A stretch of DNA of 64,000 bases, taken from NCBI GenBank assembly GCA_902611405.1, contig CACLZL010000001.1:1-64000 (forward strand). The letters are read 5' to 3'. A program made the position numbers and the translations under genes. Shown here piece by piece: positions 59,046 through 64,000 of the stretch; within the stretch, counting starts at the first letter, position 1; every line of letters starts with the position of its first letter. The notes beneath the pieces were generated by a model, which saw only the letters and a list, made by a program, of their open reading frames with translations, did not search any database and was not told the origin of the DNA. The DNA comes from an uncultured Pelagibacteraceae bacterium (GTDB lineage Bacteria > Pseudomonadota > Alphaproteobacteria > Pelagibacterales > Pelagibacteraceae).

Positions 59046-61889
59046 ATGCTTCTAGGAAAGTACTTTCATAACATAAATAAAAATTATAGAAATTTTTATT
59101 TTTCAGGAATTTCGTTTGACACGAAGAGTATTAAAAAAAATAATATTTTTTTTGCAATAAAAGGAAACACTATTGATGGTAATAAATTTATTACTAAAGC
59201 AATTAAAAAAGGATCTAAAATTATTGTAACTGAAAAAAAAGTAAATCAATTCCAAAATGGAATTTTATATATTCATACAAAGAATATAAGAAAATTATTA
59301 GCTGAAACTGCTTTTAAAATTTATAATAAAAAACCAAAAAATTTAATCGCAGTTACAGGTACAAACGGAAAATCATCTGTTGCTGATTTTTATTATCAAA
59401 TATTAAAATTAAATAATAAAAAGGCTGCTTCAATTGGTACATTAGGTATTAAATCAAAAAGAATTAATTTGAATTTACCTAATACCACAATAGATCCAAT
59501 TAAATTGGCTAAAATTTTGAGTAAGTTAAAAACTCAAAAAATAGAAAATGTAATTATGGAGGCCTCAAGTCATGGTTTAAAACAAAATAGATTAGATGGT
59601 TTGAAATTTAATTCGGGTATATTTACTAATTTATCTCAGGATCATCTTGATTATCATAAAAATTTAAAAAATTATTTAAAAGCAAAACTTTATTTATTTG
59701 AAAACCTAATCCAAAAAAGAGGCAATGTAATTACAGATCAATTAATACCAGAGTTTAAAAACATAAAAAAAATTACAATTAAAAAGAAATTAAAATTGCA
59801 TACACTAAATGATAAGAAAAATAATCTAGAGCTTTTATCACATAACTTTAAAGGAGAGGGGCAGTTTCTCAGAATTAAATTAAATAGTTCAATACAAGAT
59901 CTAAATTTAAATTTAATAGGAAAAGTACAATTAAAAAATGTTTTAATGGCAATAATTTCAGCAAAATGTAGTGGCGTTAGTTTAAATAAAATTTTAAATA
60001 CAATTTCAAAATTGAAACCAGTTGAAGGAAGATTTGAAAAAATTGGAAAAATTAAAAATCAATCTAAAGTAATTCTTGATTATGCTCATACGCCAGATGC
60101 TCTAAAAACGTGTCTTTTAAATCTTAGAGAACAATTTCCCAATAAAACAATCACAGTGCTATTTGGTTGTGGAGGAAATAGAGACCAAAACAAAAGATCA
60201 AAAATGGGAAAAATAGCAAGTAAATTCGCAGATAATATTGTACTTACAAATGACAACCCTAGATTTGAAAATCCTCAAAAAATAAGAAGAGATATAAAAA
60301 AAGGAATTAAAAAAAAGAGAATTAGTGAAATATCCAATAGAGCAATAGCAATTACTCAAGCAATTCATAATTTGAACTCAGGGGATATTTTGTTAGTTGC
60401 TGGAAAAGGCCATGAAAAAACCCAAGATATTGGAAATAAGAAAATTTTCTTTTCAGATAGAAAAGTAATTCTAAATGCCATTAAGAATAAAAATAATATT
60501 TTATCAAATAATTTAAAATTAAATGTGGTTAAAGAGGCAGTTAAAATTAAAAAATTATCTCCTTCAATATCTTTAAAAATGGCAAGAATTAATTCCCAAG
60601 AAGTTACTAAAAACGACATTTTTTTTGCTATTAGAGGAAAAAAAAATGACGGTAATAAATATGTTGCACAATCATTTAATAGAAAAGCATCGTTAGCTGT
60701 AGTAAATAAAATTCAAAATAAATTAAATAAAAATCGTCAGATTAAAGTTAAAGATACTCTAAAATTCTTAACAGATATTTCAAATACTTTTAGAAAAAGT
60801 ATTGATACAAATATTATAGCTATCACAGGCAGTTGTGGCAAAACTACACTTAAAGAATTGTTAGGCAATGTATTAAGTAAAATTACGAAAGTAAGTATTT
60901 CTCCAAAATCTTATAACAATAAATTTGGGGTACCTTTGAGTCTTTTTAATTTAAAACAAAATGATGAATTTGGAATTTTAGAAGTCGGAATGGATAAAAA
61001 AGGTGAAATTGATTATTTGTCAAAAATAATAGAACCAGATGTTGGAGTAATAACTAATATAAATTATGCACATGCTAAAAATTTTAAAAATATTAAGCAA
61101 ATTGCTTTGGCAAAATCTGAAATTATTAACAACATAAAACCTTATGGTCATATTGTATTGAATGCAGATGATAATTATTTTCAATTACATAAAAAAATTG
61201 CCATAAAAAAAAAAATTAATGTAGTTTCTTTTGGTATTAAAAATCAGAAAGCAGACATTAAATTAATTAATATAAAGACTTTTGGAAAAAAATTTAAAAT
61301 TAATGTTCATTTAAATAATAAAAAAAAGCATTTCATATTATCAAACGATTTTCAAAACAATATATACAATACACTTGCTGCTTTAGCAGTTATTAGTATT
61401 TATAAAAATATATTTAAACTAAATGAAAATATTTTTCTCAATTTCAAAATTCCTGGCGGAAGAGGGGACCATTCTGTAGTAAAATTTAATAATAAAAAAA
61501 TTAATTTAATTGATCAAAGTTATAATTCGAATCCTCTTTCATTGAAATTAGCAATAAAAAACTTTGACAAAATAAACTCCAAAAAATCAAATAAATATTT
61601 ATTAATTGGTGACATGTTGGAGCTGGGTAGTCATTCTAAAAAACTTCATAAATCTATTGCTCCAATAATTAATCAAACCAAGATAGATAAGGTATTTGTC
61701 AAAGGTAAAATGGCATCTATAATATTTGCAGGTATCTCAAAAGCCAAAAAAGGCAGGATTTTATTAAACAAATCTCAAATTATTGAATTGATTAGAAAAG
61801 ATTTAAATAATAATGATTATTTAATGATTAAGGCCTCACTTGCGACAGGATTCAACGACATAGTAAAAGATCTGAAAGGATTGCATTAA
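59046..61889 (+). CDS. murEF: MurE-MurF fusion (Mur ligases)
   Basis: A 947-residue fusion. Residues 1-480 are MurE, adding the third amino acid to UDP-MurNAc-dipeptide: ATP loop T-G-T-N-G-K-S-S (104-111), S-S-H-G, and the D-N-P-R motif (403-406) of meso-diaminopimelate-adding enzymes. Residues about 500-947 are MurF, adding D-Ala-D-Ala: T-G-S-C-G-K-T (594-600), E-V-G-M-D, and S-Y-N-S-N-P-L-S. The linker (about 482-505) is short and Asn/Lys-rich. Each half is close to full length, so both activities are expected from one polypeptide. No internal stop or restart is seen. Confidence 0.93.
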   Translation: MLLGKYFHNINKNYRNFYFSGISFDTKSIKKNNIFFAIKGNTIDGNKFITKAIKKGSKIIVTEKKVNQFQNGILYIHTKNIRKLLAETAFKIYNKKPKNLIAVTGTNGKSSVADFYYQILKLNNKKAASIGTLGIKSKRINLNLPNTTIDPIKLAKILSKLKTQKIENVIMEASSHGLKQNRLDGLKFNSGIFTNLSQDHLDYHKNLKNYLKAKLYLFENLIQKRGNVITDQLIPEFKNIKKITIKKKLKLHTLNDKKNNLELLSHNFKGEGQFLRIKLNSSIQDLNLNLIGKVQLKNVLMAIISAKCSGVSLNKILNTISKLKPVEGRFEKIGKIKNQSKVILDYAHTPDALKTCLLNLREQFPNKTITVLFGCGGNRDQNKRSKMGKIASKFADNIVLTNDNPRFENPQKIRRDIKKGIKKKRISEISNRAIAITQAIHNLNSGDILLVAGKGHEKTQDIGNKKIFFSDRKVILNAIKNKNNILSNNLKLNVVKEAVKIKKLSPSISLKMARINSQEVTKNDIFFAIRGKKNDGNKYVAQSFNRKASLAVVNKIQNKLNKNRQIKVKDTLKFLTDISNTFRKSIDTNIIAITGSCGKTTLKELLGNVLSKITKVSISPKSYNNKFGVPLSLFNLKQNDEFGILEVGMDKKGEIDYLSKIIEPDVGVITNINYAHAKNFKNIKQIALAKSEIINNIKPYGHIVLNADDNYFQLHKKIAIKKKINVVSFGIKNQKADIKLINIKTFGKKFKINVHLNNKKKHFILSNDFQNNIYNTLAALAVISIYKNIFKLNENIFLNFKIPGGRGDHSVVKFNNKKINLIDQSYNSNPLSLKLAIKNFDKINSKKSNKYLLIGDMLELGSHSKKLHKSIAPIINQTKIDKVFVKGKMASIIFAGISKAKKGRILLNKSQIIELIRKDLNNNDYLMIKASLATGFNDIVKDLKGLH

Positions 61890-62975
61890 ATGCTTTATCA
61901 ATTTTTATTAAATTTTGTTGATACTTTTAGTTTTTTAAATGTATTTAAATATTTAACTTTTAGAACAGGTTTATCTTTTTTCACTTCATTGGTTATTGTA
62001 CTGATTGTTGGAGGTCCTTTTATTAAATTTTTTTCAAAACAAAAAATTTTAAATCCAATCCGGGACGATGGACCTGAAGATCATATAGTAAAAAAAATTG
62101 GTACACCAACAATGGGAGGTTTAATAATTTTATTCGGCTTATTGGTATCAGTAATTTTTTGGGCAGATTTATCAAATATTAATATTTTATTTTGTGTCTA
62201 TATAGCAATTACTTTTGGTTTATTGGGAGCGTATGATGACTTTAAGAAGATTAGATATAACAATTCATCAGGAATTACTTCAAAGTTTAAAATAACTTCA
62301 CAAATAATATTAGCAATTATTGGAGTAAGTTTTTTTGTTTATCTAAATGATTATCAAGATTTAAATAATTTATATTTTCCATTTTTTAAAAATTTAATCA
62401 TAAATCTTGGATGGTTTTTTATACCATTTGCAATATTCGTAATTATAGGCTCATCAAATGCTGTTAATCTTACTGATGGATTAGATGGTCTAGCAACAGT
62501 GCCTGTAATATTAGTTGCAGCATGTTTTGCCTTTATAAGTTATGTTACTGGAAACATCGTATTTTCAAATTATTTACAAATTCCATACATTGAAGGAACT
62601 GGTGAAGTAGCAATTTTTTGTGGAGCGATTATTGGCTCTTGTTTAGGTTTCTTATGGTTTAATGCTCCACCTGCTAAAATTTTTATGGGTGACACAGGCT
62701 CTTTATCTCTTGGTGGTTCTTTGGGTGCTGTAGGTATTATTACAAAACATGAGATTGTTTTAGCAATTACAGGTGGACTTTTTGTATTAGAGGCAGTCTC
62801 AGTAATGGTTCAGGTAATATCCTTTAAGCTTACTGGAAAAAGAATTTTTAAAATGGCACCTATTCACCACCATTTTGAAAAAAAAGGATGGCCAGAGTCA
62901 ACAGTTGTAATTAGGTTTTGGATTATCTCTATTATCTTAGCAATGATTGGTTTAGCTACCTTAAAATTAAGATAA
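61890..62975 (+). CDS. mraY: phospho-N-acetylmuramoyl-pentapeptide-transferase
   Basis: A 361-residue membrane enzyme making lipid I. Ten hydrophobic helices are expected. Motifs: T-P-T-M-G-G (about 72-77), catalytic aspartates in G-A-Y-D-D-F-K-K (about 112-119), N-L-T-D-G-L-D-G-L-A (about 192-201), F-M-G-D-T-G-S-L-S-L-G-G (about 263-274) and M-A-P-I-H-H-H-F-E (about 322-330). The ATG abuts the murF stop. The murD gene overlaps by one base. Confidence 0.97.
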   Translation: MLYQFLLNFVDTFSFLNVFKYLTFRTGLSFFTSLVIVLIVGGPFIKFFSKQKILNPIRDDGPEDHIVKKIGTPTMGGLIILFGLLVSVIFWADLSNINILFCVYIAITFGLLGAYDDFKKIRYNNSSGITSKFKITSQIILAIIGVSFFVYLNDYQDLNNLYFPFFKNLIINLGWFFIPFAIFVIIGSSNAVNLTDGLDGLATVPVILVAACFAFISYVTGNIVFSNYLQIPYIEGTGEVAIFCGAIIGSCLGFLWFNAPPAKIFMGDTGSLSLGGSLGAVGIITKHEIVLAITGGLFVLEAVSVMVQVISFKLTGKRIFKMAPIHHHFEKKGWPESTVVIRFWIISIILAMIGLATLKLR

Positions 62976-64000
62976 TGAAAATATTTAATAATATTTTTTT
63001 AGGAAAAAAAATATTAATTTATGGTTTAGGAAAGAGCGGCATTTCATCTTATAAGTTTTTAAAAAACAAGTCTGATTTATATTTGTTTGATGATAATCAA
63101 AAAATTAAATTAAAACTTAAAAATAAAATAATTAGATTCGAACAAATTCAAAAAATAAATTTTGATAGAATTATTGTTAGTCCTGGAATTGATATCTCAA
63201 ATTGTAAATTATCAAAATTTTTAAAAAAAAATTTTAAAAAAATTCATACTGACCTTGATGTATTGTTCTCATTTTACAACAATGAAAGTATTACGATTAC
63301 CGGAACTAACGGTAAATCTACAACTGCAAAAATTTTACATGATGCTTTAATTGATCAAAAAAGAGACTCAAGACTTGTTGGGAATATTGGTAATCCAGCA
63401 TTATCAGAAAAAAATATTACAAAAAAAACAATCTTTGTAATAGAGGCTTCTTCTTATCAGCTAGATTACAGCAGTGTATTTAGATCAAAGTATGCGGTAA
63501 TTTTAAACATAACCGCAGACCACATTGAAAGACATAAAAGTTTAAAGAATTATGTAAATGCAAAATTTAAATTATTAAATTCTCAAATAAGAGGATCTTT
63601 TGCGTATGTAAAAAAAGAGGATGAACTGATAGCTAAAAAATTATATAAAAAAAATTATAGTTCAAAAATTTACAGAGTACAGACTTCAAGTAAAGATAAA
63701 AAGTTTAATAAAATTACTAATAAATATTTTATATCTGATGGCAATAAAGAAAATTTATCATTCATATTAAAAATTGCTCCAAGATTAAAACTTAATTACA
63801 AAAAATTAATTAAAACCATTAATAAATTTAAAGGCCTAGATTTCAGGCAACAAATTATATTTGATAAAAAAAATCTAACAATAATTAACGACTCAAAATC
63901 TACAAGCTTTGCTTCCTCTGAAAATATATTAAAAAATTTAAATGATGTATATTGGATCTTAGGAGGAATTCCCAAAAAAGGAGATAAATTTAAACTATCA
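62975..64000 (+). CDS. murD: UDP-N-acetylmuramoylalanine-D-glutamate ligase, 5' part (runs off window)
   Basis: An open frame of about 342 codons that continues past the window end. MurD adds D-glutamate to UDP-MurNAc-L-Ala. The Rossmann-like start has L-I-Y-G-L-G-K-S-G (14-22), the next conserved block is V-S-P-G-I-D, the ATP loop is T-G-T-N-G-K-S-T (109-116), and E-A-S-S-Y-Q-L-D and N-D-S-K-S-T lie downstream, as in MurD. Start ATG shares one base with the mraY stop (TAATG). The C-terminal part is missing only because the window stops. Confidence 0.95.
   Translation, partial: MKIFNNIFLGKKILIYGLGKSGISSYKFLKNKSDLYLFDDNQKIKLKLKNKIIRFEQIQKINFDRIIVSPGIDISNCKLSKFLKKNFKKIHTDLDVLFSFYNNESITITGTNGKSTTAKILHDALIDQKRDSRLVGNIGNPALSEKNITKKTIFVIEASSYQLDYSSVFRSKYAVILNITADHIERHKSLKNYVNAKFKLLNSQIRGSFAYVKKEDELIAKKLYKKNYSSKIYRVQTSSKDKKFNKITNKYFISDGNKENLSFILKIAPRLKLNYKKLIKTINKFKGLDFRQQIIFDKKNLTIINDSKSTSFASSENILKNLNDVYWILGGIPKKGDKFKLS

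Overview
The window looks like a piece of a SAR11-type (Pelagibacterales, Alphaproteobacteria) core genome. The basis is a very AT-rich sequence with lysine/asparagine/isoleucine-rich proteins, almost no intergenic space, and alphaproteobacterial gene sets and orders: split F0 operon with b and b' subunits, mutY-DUF721-dsbA-smc, a CcrM-type methylase beside rnhB, petABC, lgt-midA-pgeF, YqeY-dnaG-rpoD, and rnpB beside mraZ. The species is inferred, not proven. No mobile element, prophage, CRISPR array or foreign-looking island was seen.

Layout. 1-7.9 kb (minus strand): 5' part of phytoene synthase crtB, crtI, the F0 half of ATP synthase (atpI-B-E-F'-F), a short Smc, a DsbA-like protein and a DUF721/DciA-like protein. 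7.9-16.4 kb: mutY and a UbiH-like monooxygenase (plus); ccrM, rnhB and a uracil-DNA glycosylase (minus); then a TPR protein, ispE, tRNA-Gln and a CCA-adding-type enzyme (plus). 16.4-30.4 kb: greA, hemF, trmL (minus), the cytochrome bc1 operon petABC (plus), ychF-pth-rplY-prs-pgeF-midA-lgt order on the minus strand, ubiK, then a MarR/OmpR/EnvZ-like regulatory set and ilvE. 30.4-37.4 kb (minus): uvrB, an SDR, a secreted serine hydrolase, a 48-residue membrane peptide, folB, uvrC and pgsA as one tight cluster. 37.4-46.7 kb: aspartate aminotransferase, a Rossmann protein, a small membrane protein, trxB, an ELM1-family protein with a 2OG oxygenase, and carAB. 46.8-51.2 kb: YqeY-dnaG-rpoD and two tRNAs. 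51.2-54 kb: mlaC-mlaA, an ampD-like amidase and RNase P RNA. 54-64 kb: division/cell-wall cluster mraZ-ftsZ-rsmH-ftsL-ftsI-murE/murF fusion-mraY-murD, running off the end.

How it works together. The window is mostly housekeeping: energy conversion (F0, bc1, possibly light harvesting through carotenoid/retinal precursors), genome maintenance (Smc, MutY, UDG, UvrB/UvrC, CcrM), replication and transcription initiation (DnaG, RpoD), and peptidoglycan synthesis coupled to division. I did not find an evident new multi-gene system. The items most worth a second look are an Smc without a recognisable hinge, a tRNA-Val with a rewired elbow, three GANTC sites crowded in front of the GANTC methylase gene, a textbook MraZ operator before an mraZ-ftsZ gene pair, and systematic 4-nt overlaps of convergent stop codons.

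No stretch over 300 bases lacks a gene or RNA. The longest plain spacer is about 250 bases between rnpB and mraZ, holding GANTC sites and the MraZ boxes.
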